Of a stretch of 31,770 bases of DNA, positions 16,700-24,284 are shown one piece after another. Location: the NCBI GenBank assembly GCA_903928395.1, contig CAIYQS010000103.1, positions 1-31,770 on the forward strand. Direction: 5' to 3'. Source of the stretch: an uncultured Actinomycetes bacterium. Its GTDB lineage: Bacteria; Actinomycetota; Actinomycetes; Nanopelagicales; Nanopelagicaceae. The notes under the pieces are model-generated. The model did not search any database and was not told the DNA's origin. It saw only the letters and a list, made by a program, of their open reading frames with translations. The translations under genes and the position numbers were made by a program. How positions within the stretch are numbered: the stretch's first letter is position 1; each line of letters opens with the position of its first letter.

Positions 16700-16954
16700 T
16701 TAGAGTTTTTTCAAGAACTCCGGATTGTCATCTGGTGGAATCATTTTATTTGGGCGCCGCCTCGGTATTCCGACGGTTTTTGGACGCCCAATGAGTAGCC
16801 ATGCGATTGATCCAATTGAGCCAAAAATAATGATAATAACTAACCAAGCCCACTTGGGGAGATTGCGAACCATCTCTTGTTCGGTGCGGGCACAATCGAA
16901 GAGCCCGAAGAGCCAGACGGCCAGGCCACCGAGGAGAATGAGAACATCAAGCAT
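16700..16954 (-). CDS. Small membrane protein with PLDc_N-type domain
   Basis: This 84-residue protein has two membrane helices (LDVLILLGGLAVWLFGLFDC at about 2-21 and WLVIIIIFGSIGSIAWLLIG at about 36-55). A basic, proline-containing tail follows (RPKTVGIPRRRPNKMIPPDD). The spacing F-D-C-x(5)-E between helices and the ending W-L-L-I-G-R-P match the phospholipase D nuclease N-terminal (PLDc_N) membrane domain, which also occurs alone in many actinobacteria. No nuclease domain is attached. A longer frame to 17131 would overlap menA by 160 bases and has an unlike N-terminus. TAAACT 7 nt before the ATG supports 16954. The function is unknown. Confidence 0.85.
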   Translation of the reverse strand: MLDVLILLGGLAVWLFGLFDCARTEQEMVRNLPKWAWLVIIIIFGSIGSIAWLLIGRPKTVGIPRRRPNKMIPPDDNPEFLKKL

Positions 16955-16961
16955 GGGATTG

Positions 16962-16967
16962 AGTTTA
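16962..16967 (-). promoter_or_regulatory. Putative -10 box TAAACT of the PLDc_N-type gene
   Basis: TAAACT on the minus strand lies just after the menA stop and 7 nt before the ATG at 16954, with no Shine-Dalgarno sequence. The gene can be expressed independently of menE-menA. Confidence 0.5.
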
Positions 16968-16971
16968 CTGG

Positions 16972-17850
16972 CTAAACGAGTAACGCGATTGCCAGAGAAG
17001 TTGAAAACAGGAGTTGAAGTTTTCCAACTTGACCCAACATCGGGATCAATTCTGCCCCTTTTGCACCAGCTCTGATTCCTTTGATAATCCTGAGAGAGAT
17101 AGGGATAAAAGCAAGGGTAATGAGCGTCCATGGCGAAATGAAAGCGGCTACGAGCGCAGCAAAATGTGCGAGAACTAAAAGTCCGATAAACATTTTTCTG
17201 GCTCGTAGATCACCGAGTCGAACAGCCAATGTACGTTTTCCAACGAGAGAATCTTTAGGGAGGTCACGGAGATTATTGACTGCCAAAATTGCGCATGAAA
17301 GGGCTCCAACAGGAAGGGAAACCAGAATGCTTTGCCAGGTAATTCGGTGTGATTGCACTACGTAACTGCCAACGGTTGCCACTAATCCGAAAAAGAGAAA
17401 GACAGATATTTCTCCAAAACCGAGGTAACCATATGGCCGCGTACCTCCGGTGTAGGTCCAGGCGGCCAAAATACTTAAGGCCCCGACCAGGACAAGCCAC
17501 CAAGAAACTCGCACTGCCAAGACAACTCCGAAGAGTGATGCCACTGCAAAACATAACATCGCCGCTACTTTCACAGCGTGCGGGGTTGCTAAACCACTCG
17601 CTACCAGTCGAACTGGTCCAACCCGATTGTTATCCGTCCCGCGAACTCCATCGCTGTAATCATTGGAATAGTTGACTGCGATCTGGAGCAACAGACTGAC
17701 TAGGAGCGCTAAGAGCGCATTGAGGAAGTTGATCGAATGGTGATCTCGACGGATGAGCGCCGTACCAACCAACACGGGGGCAATAGCAGCGGGAAGAGTT
17801 CGCGGACGAGCGCCGATAACCCACTTCTTGGCTTGCCTCAACGTCTTCAT
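16972..17850 (-). CDS. menA: 1,4-dihydroxy-2-naphthoate polyprenyltransferase
   Basis: MenA is a membrane prenyltransferase that joins the polyprenyl chain to DHNA, releasing CO2 and giving demethylmenaquinone. The 292 residues have about nine helices. The first aspartate-rich motif is NDYSDGVRGTD (63-73) and the second NNLRDLPKD (192-200); these bind the magnesium-diphosphate of the prenyl donor. The N-terminal segment GARPRTLPAAIAPVLVG is typical of MenA and separates it from UbiA. It overlaps the menE stop by 4 bases (ATGA), so it is translated together with menE. The side chain is presumably made by the polyprenyl synthase at 24990. Confidence 0.95.
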   Translation of the reverse strand: MKTLRQAKKWVIGARPRTLPAAIAPVLVGTALIRRDHHSINFLNALLALLVSLLLQIAVNYSNDYSDGVRGTDNNRVGPVRLVASGLATPHAVKVAAMLCFAVASLFGVVLAVRVSWWLVLVGALSILAAWTYTGGTRPYGYLGFGEISVFLFFGLVATVGSYVVQSHRITWQSILVSLPVGALSCAILAVNNLRDLPKDSLVGKRTLAVRLGDLRARKMFIGLLVLAHFAALVAAFISPWTLITLAFIPISLRIIKGIRAGAKGAELIPMLGQVGKLQLLFSTSLAIALLV

Positions 17851-18902
17851 GGGTGCATCATCTCAAATCTGGAAGCTAATTTCTTACGATCAGGCTTCCC
17901 GATGGAGGTGCGGGGGAGTTCAAGATTTTCGAGAAATAGTTTTGGCACGGCTTGATTCCCAAAATGGCTTCGTAGCACTTGGTTAATTTCCTCTTTGTCG
18001 AATGGAGCACCCGCAGCCAGACAAAGACATTGCCCCCACTCCAGATTTGAAATAGCGCAACTCATAAATTCCGTTTGGTAAGTGGAGTTGAGAAATGAAT
18101 CCAGCGCTTCAAGTGAAACTTTTTCGCCGCCCGAGATTATTAGGTCATCGATCCGCCCTGTAACGAATAACTTTCCATCCTTCATGTAACCCGCATCGTT
18201 AGTGAGGAACCATTTTTCAGGATCAGTGAAGGGCGCGTCGATACCGAGATATTGTTTTGCTTGCATCGGCCCTCGCAACGCAATCCGGTCATCAGATCGT
18301 ATTTGAATTTCTACTCCTGTAAGTGGTTGATTGTTGTAAATGCATCCACCGGACATTTCTGTCATTCCATAAGTGGTGACAATATTTATACCAGCTGAGT
18401 GTGCTGCATCGAGTAGGTCACTATTGGTCGCTGCGCCACCCACAAGAACGGCTTGCGCGTTCTTTAAAGAATTAAGCAGATCTTGATCTTGATTGAGCGC
18501 TCGGTACAGCTGCGTCGGAACAATAGAAGTGAAGTCGAAATTCGATTCTACAATTTTGGTTCCCAGCGAAAGTGCACGAAGCAACACATTTACACCAGCG
18601 ATGTGGTTGGTTGGTAAAAGTAAGGACCATCGTTGCCCGCGCTCTGCCTGCAAATATTGATGTGCCGCGCTAGTAGATGCATGCAGTGCCCGTGCCGTAA
18701 GGGCTACCTCTTTGGGATGTCCAGATGAGCCACTTGTGGGTATGACCACGGCAATATCGGGATCCACGGTGCTGAAATTTGAGGGACCAAACGCCAAAGC
18801 TGGCCCGCTACCCTCTAGGGCTTGCTCCAAAGCCGCCATAGTGTGTGTGACAGGCCACGCAGCGGGTACCTCAAGTAACTCTCGCGGTGACTTATTAACC
18901 AT
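17847..18902 (-). CDS. menE: o-Succinylbenzoate-CoA ligase (short form)
   Basis: MenE activates o-succinylbenzoate to its CoA thioester with ATP in the cytoplasm. The 351 residues include the adenylate-forming core motif TSGSSGHPKEV (56-66), the TYGMTEMSGG block, the hinge segment with aspartate (DAGYMKDGKLFVTGRIDD), and ISGGEKVSLEALD before the C-terminal domain. The protein lacks about 100 N-terminal residues found in Bacillus MenE, as mycobacterial MenE also does, so this is probably a lineage trait rather than a truncation. It is divergent from menB and coupled to menA. A TAGCCT box lies 9 nt before the ATG. Confidence 0.92.
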   Translation of the reverse strand: MVNKSPRELLEVPAAWPVTHTMAALEQALEGSGPALAFGPSNFSTVDPDIAVVIPTSGSSGHPKEVALTARALHASTSAAHQYLQAERGQRWSLLLPTNHIAGVNVLLRALSLGTKIVESNFDFTSIVPTQLYRALNQDQDLLNSLKNAQAVLVGGAATNSDLLDAAHSAGINIVTTYGMTEMSGGCIYNNQPLTGVEIQIRSDDRIALRGPMQAKQYLGIDAPFTDPEKWFLTNDAGYMKDGKLFVTGRIDDLIISGGEKVSLEALDSFLNSTYQTEFMSCAISNLEWGQCLCLAAGAPFDKEEINQVLRSHFGNQAVPKLFLENLELPRTSIGKPDRKKLASRFEMMHP

Positions 18903-18918
18903 AGCCCCCGTAGGCTAT
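18901..18918. promoter_or_regulatory. Shared divergent menE/menB promoter with inverted repeat
   Basis: TAGGCT at 18911-18916 (plus) and TAGCCT at 18917-18912 (minus) overlap by five bases and point in opposite directions, toward menB and menE. The same stretch forms the inverted repeat ATAGCC-N6-GGCTAT, whose left arm overlaps the menE start codon. It could serve as an operator for both men operons; this role is inferred. Confidence 0.45.
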
Positions 18919-18958
18919 CGGCTTGAAGTGAATTACTGGAAGTGAAAGTCCGGCGCGC

Positions 18959-18966
18959 AAAAGGAG
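18959..18966 (+). promoter_or_regulatory. Strong ribosome binding site deciding the menB start
   Basis: AAAAGGAG lies 5 nt before the GTG at 18972. The other in-frame GTG at 18942 has no such site. menB is thus one of the few genes here with a true leader and a strong Shine-Dalgarno sequence. Confidence 0.7.
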
Positions 18967-18971
18967 TGAGT

Positions 18972-19850
18972 GTGAGTAAGCCATTTAAGCGTGAACCAGG
19001 TAGCCGAGAAATCCCAAAATGGCAGGTAGGCCGTGGGGGTGAAGAATTTGCAGACATTATTTATGAAGTCAGCGAAGGTATTGCAAAGATCACGATTAAT
19101 CGCCCTGAGGTTAGAAATGCTTTTCGACCAGAAACCTTAGCGGAGTTGCAAGATGCTTTCGCGCTCGCTCGGGACGATGAATCTGTCGGAGTGATCATCT
19201 TTACAGGGGCGGGGACCGAAGCGTTTTGCTCCGGTGGGGATATAAATGTTCGCGGAGATGACGGATACATCGGTAGCGATGCTCTCGGCAAAAAAGGTAT
19301 CGGACGACTCAATGTCCTAGATTTACAAATTCAGATCCGCCGATTGCCGAAACCAGTAGTTGCAATGGTTGCTGGTTGGGCCGTTGGGGGAGGACATGTG
19401 TTGCACGTCGTCTGCGATCTCACTATTGCTGCGGACAATGCAAAATTTGGACAGACCGGCCCGATGGTCGGATCTTTTGATGGTGGTTACGGCGCTGGTT
19501 TGCTTGCGGCACATATTGGTCAGAAAAAGGCTCGTGAAATTTGGTTCCTATGTCGCCAATACGACGCTACCGAAGCGCTAGAAATGGGTTTAGTAAATAC
19601 CGTGGTTCCAATTGCAGAATTGGAAGCCGAAACCGTTTCGTGGTGCCGGGAAATGCTTCGCCATTCACCGATGGCGCTTCGCCTTTTGAAGGCGGGATTG
19701 AACGCAGCCGATGATGGATTGGCGGGAGTACAGCAATTGGCGGGAGATGCAACGCTGCTCTTTTACTTAACGGAAGAAGGACAAGAAGGTCGCGATGCTT
19801 ATAAGGAGAAGCGCGATCCGGATTTCAACAAGTTCCCGCGCCGACCGTAA
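18972..19850 (+). CDS. menB: 1,4-dihydroxy-2-naphthoyl-CoA synthase
   Basis: MenB closes the second ring of menaquinone by a Dieckmann-type condensation of o-succinylbenzoyl-CoA. The 292-residue crotonase-fold protein is very close to known MenB proteins. It has RPEVRNAFRP near 44-53, the oxyanion-hole segments FCSGGD (85-90) and AVGGGHVLH (137-145), QTGPMVGSFDGGYG (161-174), the WFLCRQYDA block, and the C-terminal LTEEGQEGRDAY. The bicarbonate-site glycine seen in type I MenB lies in the QTGPMVGSFD block. GTG 18972 is preferred because of its ribosome binding site. The gene is followed 8 bases later by menC. Confidence 0.96.
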   Translation: MSKPFKREPGSREIPKWQVGRGGEEFADIIYEVSEGIAKITINRPEVRNAFRPETLAELQDAFALARDDESVGVIIFTGAGTEAFCSGGDINVRGDDGYIGSDALGKKGIGRLNVLDLQIQIRRLPKPVVAMVAGWAVGGGHVLHVVCDLTIAADNAKFGQTGPMVGSFDGGYGAGLLAAHIGQKKAREIWFLCRQYDATEALEMGLVNTVVPIAELEAETVSWCREMLRHSPMALRLLKAGLNAADDGLAGVQQLAGDATLLFYLTEEGQEGRDAYKEKRDPDFNKFPRRP

Positions 19851-19858
19851 GTGCTCCA

Positions 19859-20854
19859 ATGAGTATGTCCAAAGGAATGTTGGAAGAGTATTGCCCCGAA
19901 CTTTCGATCTTGTCGATCCCACTTCGGAACAAATTTCGTGGAATTAATTTTCGCGAAGTTGCAATTTTTCGTGGTCCTTCTGGATGGACAGAGTTCGGTC
20001 CCTTTCTTGAATATGATGATCAGGAAGCAGCAACCTGGATGCGCGCGGCACTGGAAGCTGCGAACGAGCCTTGGCCAGAACTATTTCACAACCAGATCCC
20101 GGTGAATGCAACACTGCCGATCATCGAACCTGAAGCTGTGCGCACTATTTTGAATCGTTTTCCGGGTGCCAGAACCGTGAAAATCAAAGTTGATGACTTT
20201 GAAAATGGAGCGGGCGTTGTGGAAGAAGTGCTCAATATAGATCCCGAATTGAAAATTCGCCTCGATGTTAATGCTGGTTGGAGTGATACCGTAGCTATAA
20301 GCAACTTGTTGGAGTACCACCTTCGTTTTGGAAACGTATTTGAATATGTGGAACAACCTTGCGCAACCCTTGAAGAATTAGCCCGAGTTAAAAGTGAGGT
20401 GCCAATTCGGATTGCTGCAGATGAATCTATTCGGAAAAATCTTTCCGCCGATTTTGATAATTTTTCGCAATACGCCCATTTCGCAATTATTAAATGGCAA
20501 CCGGTCGGTGGATTCAAGTCAGCGCACAAACTTGCAGAACAAATTGGATTACCAATAGTTGTCTCGAGCGCGTTAGAAACAGGAATCGGAATGTCACATG
20601 GTCTTGCCCTCGCGGGATCATTTAAATCAACCCCGCTGGCCTCAGGATTGGGCACCGTCGCGCTATTTGACGGTGATGTTTGCGAGCCTGCCACCGTTGT
20701 CGAAAATGGGTTCATCGAAGTAAAACGTCGAGAACCAGTTTTGCTTGAGAGGTACCTCGCATCTCCAGAACGCACTCTTCATTGGAAGCAACGTATTCTA
20801 AGAGTCTTACAAACCTTACAAGATCTGGAAGAGTTAGAAGGGCGGGTTAAATGA
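19859..20854 (+). CDS. menC: o-Succinylbenzoate synthase
   Basis: MenC dehydrates SHCHC to o-succinylbenzoate and belongs to the enolase superfamily. In the 331 residues the catalytic lysine pair KIK is at 108-110. The magnesium ligands are D136 (RLDVNAGW), E165 (YVEQP) and D188 (AADES), and the second-side lysine is K212 (IIKWQPVGG). The N-terminal capping domain is shortened compared with E. coli but similar to actinobacterial forms. ATG 19859 is one choice; ATG 19865 two codons on is also possible. The stop overlaps the menD start by 4 bases (ATGA). Confidence 0.94.
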   Translation: MSMSKGMLEEYCPELSILSIPLRNKFRGINFREVAIFRGPSGWTEFGPFLEYDDQEAATWMRAALEAANEPWPELFHNQIPVNATLPIIEPEAVRTILNRFPGARTVKIKVDDFENGAGVVEEVLNIDPELKIRLDVNAGWSDTVAISNLLEYHLRFGNVFEYVEQPCATLEELARVKSEVPIRIAADESIRKNLSADFDNFSQYAHFAIIKWQPVGGFKSAHKLAEQIGLPIVVSSALETGIGMSHGLALAGSFKSTPLASGLGTVALFDGDVCEPATVVENGFIEVKRREPVLLERYLASPERTLHWKQRILRVLQTLQDLEELEGRVK

Positions 20855-22416
20855 ATTCAACTTCGCTCGCCAGAAATATTATTCGGCAGCTCGTTGAAGA
20901 TGGAGTGTCAGATTTCGTTTTATCACCTGGTTCGCGGAACGCCCCGCTGTCAATAGCTCTCTATGAAGCTGAGCAAGCTGGCTTTGTAAACTTGCACGTT
21001 CGAATTGACGAACGTGGTGCCGCATTCTTTGCTCTTGGTTTGAGTAAGGCATCAGTTAGTTATGTTGCGGTAATTTGCACGAGCGGAACCGCTGCAGCGA
21101 ATTTTCATCCTGCAATACTTGAGGCTTACCACTCCGGAAACAAACTTTTAGCGATTACTGCGGATCGCCCGGCTCATCTGCGGCGCACGGGGGCAAATCA
21201 AACCACGCTTCAGGTTGGCCTACTCGAACCTGTTCCAACACTTGATATTTCAACGTCTGTCGATATATCCCATTTGCTAGATCAAGGCCCGGTTCATCTC
21301 AACATACAGTTTGATGAACCGCTGGTTTCAGCTGAACGTACGGATTGGTTAGCAGGGTTTTCACCGCGTATCAGCGCCGTCACAACAAGCGCAGCCAAAG
21401 AGAGTTTTCAAGCAAAAACTCGAGGGTTATTAATTGTCGGCCACGATCGGGCAGGGATCGAAAAAGAGGCAATAGCGTTATTTGCACAAGAACTCGGCTG
21501 GCCGCTTATCGCCGAAGACCCATTGTCATTTCCCAGCAGTATTGCCCATGCCGCACTAGCGCTGAGCGATCCGCAGCTGAGAGCGCATTTTGCGCCGGAA
21601 CAGATTGTTGTTATAGGTCGTGCCACTCTATCTAGGAGTATAAGCGCGGTTGTAAAAGATTGTTCAGATCTGATTGTCATTGATCCTCGGGCCCACACCG
21701 TAGATACCAATCGAAGCGCCTCGATGATCTTTAGTTCGCTCCCAACCGTAGCGTCCAATCCTGATGCAACGTGGTTGCAAATTTGGCAACAGATGGCTGC
21801 CATCGCGAGCAGTTCGATTGAACTCAAATGGTCAGAGCAAGCCGCTATCAGAGCAATTACTTCGAATCTCCCAATCGGAGCGGCGTTATTTGTTGGGAGC
21901 AGCCGTCCAGTTCGAGATATTGAAGCATTTGCAAGTCCAAGGGCTGGATTAACAACATTTGCGAACCGCGGTCTGGCTGGAATCGATGGCAATATTTCTT
22001 GCGCTTTTGGAATTGCGGAAAAATTTGAACGCTCTTACGCCATAATGGGAGATATAACTTTTCTTCATGATGTCTCAGCGCTGGTAAATCCAAGTGGCGC
22101 AAATTTAACGGTATTTATTATTGACAACAACGGTGGTGGAATCTTTAACACTTTGCCACAGGCAGAAGTTGCAGGTTTTGAAAGATTATTTGGAACCCCC
22201 CACGATCTTGATCTTGAAAGAGTCATTCACGGTTTTGGGATGAAAGTCACCAAAGTTAAAAGCGCCGCAGATATTGAGTTTGGTATTGCTCACGAACCAA
22301 CGGGATTAAATTTTGTTGTTATTGAAGTTCCAGATCGCGCCTCTAATGCTCTTGAGCTTAAGCGCGTGACTCAGAGTCTGGTAAGCGCGCTGCGAATAGG
22401 AAGTAATTTAGCCTGA
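20851..22416 (+). CDS. menD: SEPHCHC synthase (thiamine-diphosphate enzyme)
   Basis: MenD adds the succinyl-semialdehyde unit from 2-oxoglutarate to isochorismate, using thiamine diphosphate and Mg2+. The 521 residues start with the PYR domain (LSPGSRNAPLS, IDERGAAFFALG with the activating glutamate, CTSGTAAANFHPA, ADRPAHLRRTGANQT). They end with the PP domain (MGDITFLHDVSALVNP then FIIDNNGGGIFNTLPQ, the metal and cofactor site). The protein is about 35 residues shorter than E. coli MenD. Part of the loss appears to be between RTGANQTTLQ and GPVHLNIQFDEPL, where only about 25 residues remain. The 3' end overlaps the convergent menF by 46 bases. Confidence 0.95.
   Translation: MNSTSLARNIIRQLVEDGVSDFVLSPGSRNAPLSIALYEAEQAGFVNLHVRIDERGAAFFALGLSKASVSYVAVICTSGTAAANFHPAILEAYHSGNKLLAITADRPAHLRRTGANQTTLQVGLLEPVPTLDISTSVDISHLLDQGPVHLNIQFDEPLVSAERTDWLAGFSPRISAVTTSAAKESFQAKTRGLLIVGHDRAGIEKEAIALFAQELGWPLIAEDPLSFPSSIAHAALALSDPQLRAHFAPEQIVVIGRATLSRSISAVVKDCSDLIVIDPRAHTVDTNRSASMIFSSLPTVASNPDATWLQIWQQMAAIASSSIELKWSEQAAIRAITSNLPIGAALFVGSSRPVRDIEAFASPRAGLTTFANRGLAGIDGNISCAFGIAEKFERSYAIMGDITFLHDVSALVNPSGANLTVFIIDNNGGGIFNTLPQAEVAGFERLFGTPHDLDLERVIHGFGMKVTKVKSAADIEFGIAHEPTGLNFVVIEVPDRASNALELKRVTQSLVSALRIGSNLA
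22371..22416. other. 46-bp convergent overlap of menD and menF 3' ends
   Basis: The stop codons of menD (TGA 22414-22416, plus) and menF (TGA read from 22373-22371, minus) lie inside each other's reading frame. There is no room for a conventional terminator outside coding sequence, so the two messages must overlap at their 3' ends. Confidence 0.85.
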
Positions 22417-23597
22417 CTTTCGGCTAATTCCTGATCTGCGCTTGAGCCTGCAACTATTCCGCACCCCGCAAAAACTCTGATTGATTTTTGATCGGGAGCA
22501 ATTTCGCCACAGCGCAAGGCAATTCCCATCTCACCATCGCCGTGCGCATCGACCCAACCGACTGGTCCGGCGTAACGATTGCGATTCATGGCTTCAAGTT
22601 CGGCAATTAATTCTCGGGCGGTATCAGTTGGAGTTCCGCAAACAGCTGCGGATGGGTGCAAGGCAGCAACAAGTTTAAAGATATCCACTTTTGATGCGGC
22701 ATCATTAATGACGCCTGTGACATCCGTGGCCAGATGCATCACATTTGGAAGGTGAAGTACAAAAGGCGCATCCGGCACGTTGGTTGAAGAAGCGAAGGGT
22801 TCTAGCGCCTCTGCAACGGAGCGCACGGCATACTCGTGCTCTTCCAAATCTTTAGAAGATTTTGCCAGGGAACCGGCGAGCGCAAAATCCCGCTCTTCAT
22901 CCCCAGTGCGACGGATAGTTCCAGCCAAAACTCTGGATGTCACCAAAGATTTACTCAGCCTAACTAGCAATTCAGGAGTGGCTCCCACCAAGTTGTCGAC
23001 TAAAAATAGCCACGTGGATGGGTATTCGGTTTCTAAAGATTGAATTAGGGCAGCTGGATTAATTGCTTTGTTGGAGCGCGCAATTAAGTCGCGAGCGAGC
23101 ACAACTTTCTCTAAATCCCCGCGCTTAATGCGAGCCACGGATTCGTTAACAGCAGCCGACCACTGCTCATCGGACAGTGCTCCTTGCTCCCAATTAAGTG
23201 CAAGGCCGTGCTTTTCAATGATTCTTTTTGCGAGTTCTGGCTGCTCTGTTCCGATCCAGGTTATCCAAGATTTCCCGTTCTTCTGTCCAACAACGATCTG
23301 TGGAATTGTCAGGAGCGACGGTTCGTTCTCTGAAAAAGAAAATGATGCAAAGAGAATTGGTCCAGTTCCAACACCGTGGACATTATTTTTGATTTCGAGT
23401 TGAGTTAGTTCGTTCTGCCACCAAGCTGAAGCATCAGAAAAGCGTCGTTTCCCCGTGACCGAATGTGACTTGTACGTTCCAAATGCAATGAATCCATCGG
23501 ATCCACGAATCCAGCTTGCGCTTATTGGTAGCGACGTTGCAATTTCGCTCAGACGAGGATGGTCACCTAAGAGTTCGGTCGTAATACGTAAAGCCAT
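22371..23597 (-). CDS. menF: Isochorismate synthase
   Basis: MenF converts chorismate to isochorismate, the first committed step toward menaquinone. The 408 residues end in the chorismate-binding fold: VARIKRGDLEKVVLARD, LVGATPELLVRL, SRVLAGTIRRTGDEERD, LEEHEYAVRSV, then HPSAAVCGTP and NRYAGPVGWVDAHGDGEMGI with the Mg2+-binding acidic residues. An EntC-like siderophore role is possible in principle, but position next to menD and the absence of other siderophore genes favour menaquinone. It is transcribed toward menD and overlaps its last 15 codons. A TAACTT box 6 nt before the ATG marks a leaderless start. Confidence 0.92.
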   Translation of the reverse strand: MALRITTELLGDHPRLSEIATSLPISASWIRGSDGFIAFGTYKSHSVTGKRRFSDASAWWQNELTQLEIKNNVHGVGTGPILFASFSFSENEPSLLTIPQIVVGQKNGKSWITWIGTEQPELAKRIIEKHGLALNWEQGALSDEQWSAAVNESVARIKRGDLEKVVLARDLIARSNKAINPAALIQSLETEYPSTWLFLVDNLVGATPELLVRLSKSLVTSRVLAGTIRRTGDEERDFALAGSLAKSSKDLEEHEYAVRSVAEALEPFASSTNVPDAPFVLHLPNVMHLATDVTGVINDAASKVDIFKLVAALHPSAAVCGTPTDTARELIAELEAMNRNRYAGPVGWVDAHGDGEMGIALRCGEIAPDQKSIRVFAGCGIVAGSSADQELAESQAKLLPIRSALTRL

Positions 23598-23603
23598 GAG
23601 GCT

Positions 23604-23609
23604 AAGTTA
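23604..23609 (-). promoter_or_regulatory. Putative -10 box TAACTT of menF
   Basis: TAACTT on the minus strand ends 6 nt before the ATG at 23597, and no Shine-Dalgarno sequence is seen. It lies in the 19-base gap behind the bioY stop. Confidence 0.5.
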
Positions 23610-23616
23610 AGTGCCT

Positions 23617-24198
23617 TTATCGTTTTGGAACAAAACGCCATAGCGTTGGCATCGCAGTGCTGGCAATAGCGATCTTGATCACTTCTCCAAGAACGAAGGG
23701 GGTGAGGCCTAATTTGAAAGTTGTGGTCCAGTTTGCATGAATTGAATGGTGGAGCCAGAACAGTCCAGCGGTGAAGATAATAAAATCACCGATTAGCATG
23801 GTTGGAATCACTGTGAGGATTTTTTGATCCCATTTGCGTCCAGCGAGATAGCCAGTGATAAGTGATGCAATCAACATGCCGACTAAATATCCGCCTGTAG
23901 CCCCCGTGATGCGAGAAAGTCCATGTGCGCCTGACGCGAAGACAGGAGCACCAAGGAATCCAACGATGAGGTAGGAAGCAAAGGTTGTAAAGCCCAAAGA
24001 GGCACCATAAGCGCTACCAAGCAGCAGTGCACCTAGTGTTTGTCCTGTTACTGGAACAGGAGAGCCCGGAACAGGAACCGAAATTTGTGCCATCAACCAT
24101 AGAAAAGCAACCCCACCAACGACAAGTGCAAGTTTGGTTGAGACAGTACTACGCGTAATGAGGGCACCACGGAGCGTTGCAGTTGAAGAAATAGACAT
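23617..24198 (-). CDS. bioY: Biotin transporter BioY (S component)
   Basis: BioY binds and imports biotin, alone or with an ECF ATPase module. The 193 residues form about six helices. The family blocks are present: MAQISVPVPGSPVPVTGQTLGALLLGS near the N-terminus, GAPVFASGAHGLSRITGATGGYLVG in the middle (the biotin-site loop), and the late helix GLTPFVLGEVIKIAIAS. ATG 24198 is chosen because GGGAGGA precedes it by 5 nt; the longer frame to 24351 runs into the divergent menG. No bioM/bioN gene is nearby, so it may use a shared ECF module or act alone. Its place inside a menaquinone locus has no metabolic explanation that I can see. Confidence 0.93.
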   Translation of the reverse strand: MSISSTATLRGALITRSTVSTKLALVVGGVAFLWLMAQISVPVPGSPVPVTGQTLGALLLGSAYGASLGFTTFASYLIVGFLGAPVFASGAHGLSRITGATGGYLVGMLIASLITGYLAGRKWDQKILTVIPTMLIGDFIIFTAGLFWLHHSIHANWTTTFKLGLTPFVLGEVIKIAIASTAMPTLWRFVPKR

Positions 24199-24284
24199 AA
24201 ATATCCTCCCGAGCTCTTCGCTTTCACCCCGCGTCGGCGTGGTTTGAAGTTGTGCTGGGAGCCTACTCTCGAAAGAATATACGC
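24199..24284. promoter_or_regulatory. Divergent bioY/menG promoter region with bioY leader
   Basis: On the minus strand TAGGCT (24265-24260) would start a bioY leader of about 50-55 nt ending in the strong site GGGAGGA (24210-24204). On the plus strand TACTCT (24264-24269) could serve menG with a leader of only about 9 nt before GTG 24285. I see no clear riboswitch fold or long BirA-type palindrome. Most other genes here lack leaders, so this one may be controlled post-transcriptionally. Confidence 0.4.

Noticed and set aside
16697..16725. Terminator between ccsA and the PLDc_N-type gene
   Set aside because: GAGTT/AACTC can pair around a T-rich loop, but the stem is only 5 bp and lies within coding sequence of the convergent gene.
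16955..17131. N-terminal extension of the PLDc_N-type gene into menA
   Set aside because: The extra 59 residues are the out-of-frame reading of the menA 3' end. The internal ATG at 16954 begins exactly with the membrane domain and has a -10 box 7 nt upstream.
20086..20775. 229-codon open frame on the minus strand inside menC
   Set aside because: It lies wholly antisense to a well-supported enzyme gene, has no start signal or recognisable domain, and its composition follows the codon structure of menC.
21408..21992. 194-codon open frame on the minus strand inside menD
   Set aside because: Antisense shadow of menD; rich in serine, alanine and isoleucine in a way expected from reading the opposite strand, with no promoter or ribosome binding site.
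24199..24284. Riboswitch or BirA operator upstream of bioY
   Set aside because: I could not find a known riboswitch core or a long dyad matching a BirA/BioQ site; only short imperfect inverted repeats (around GCGTCGGCG) are present.
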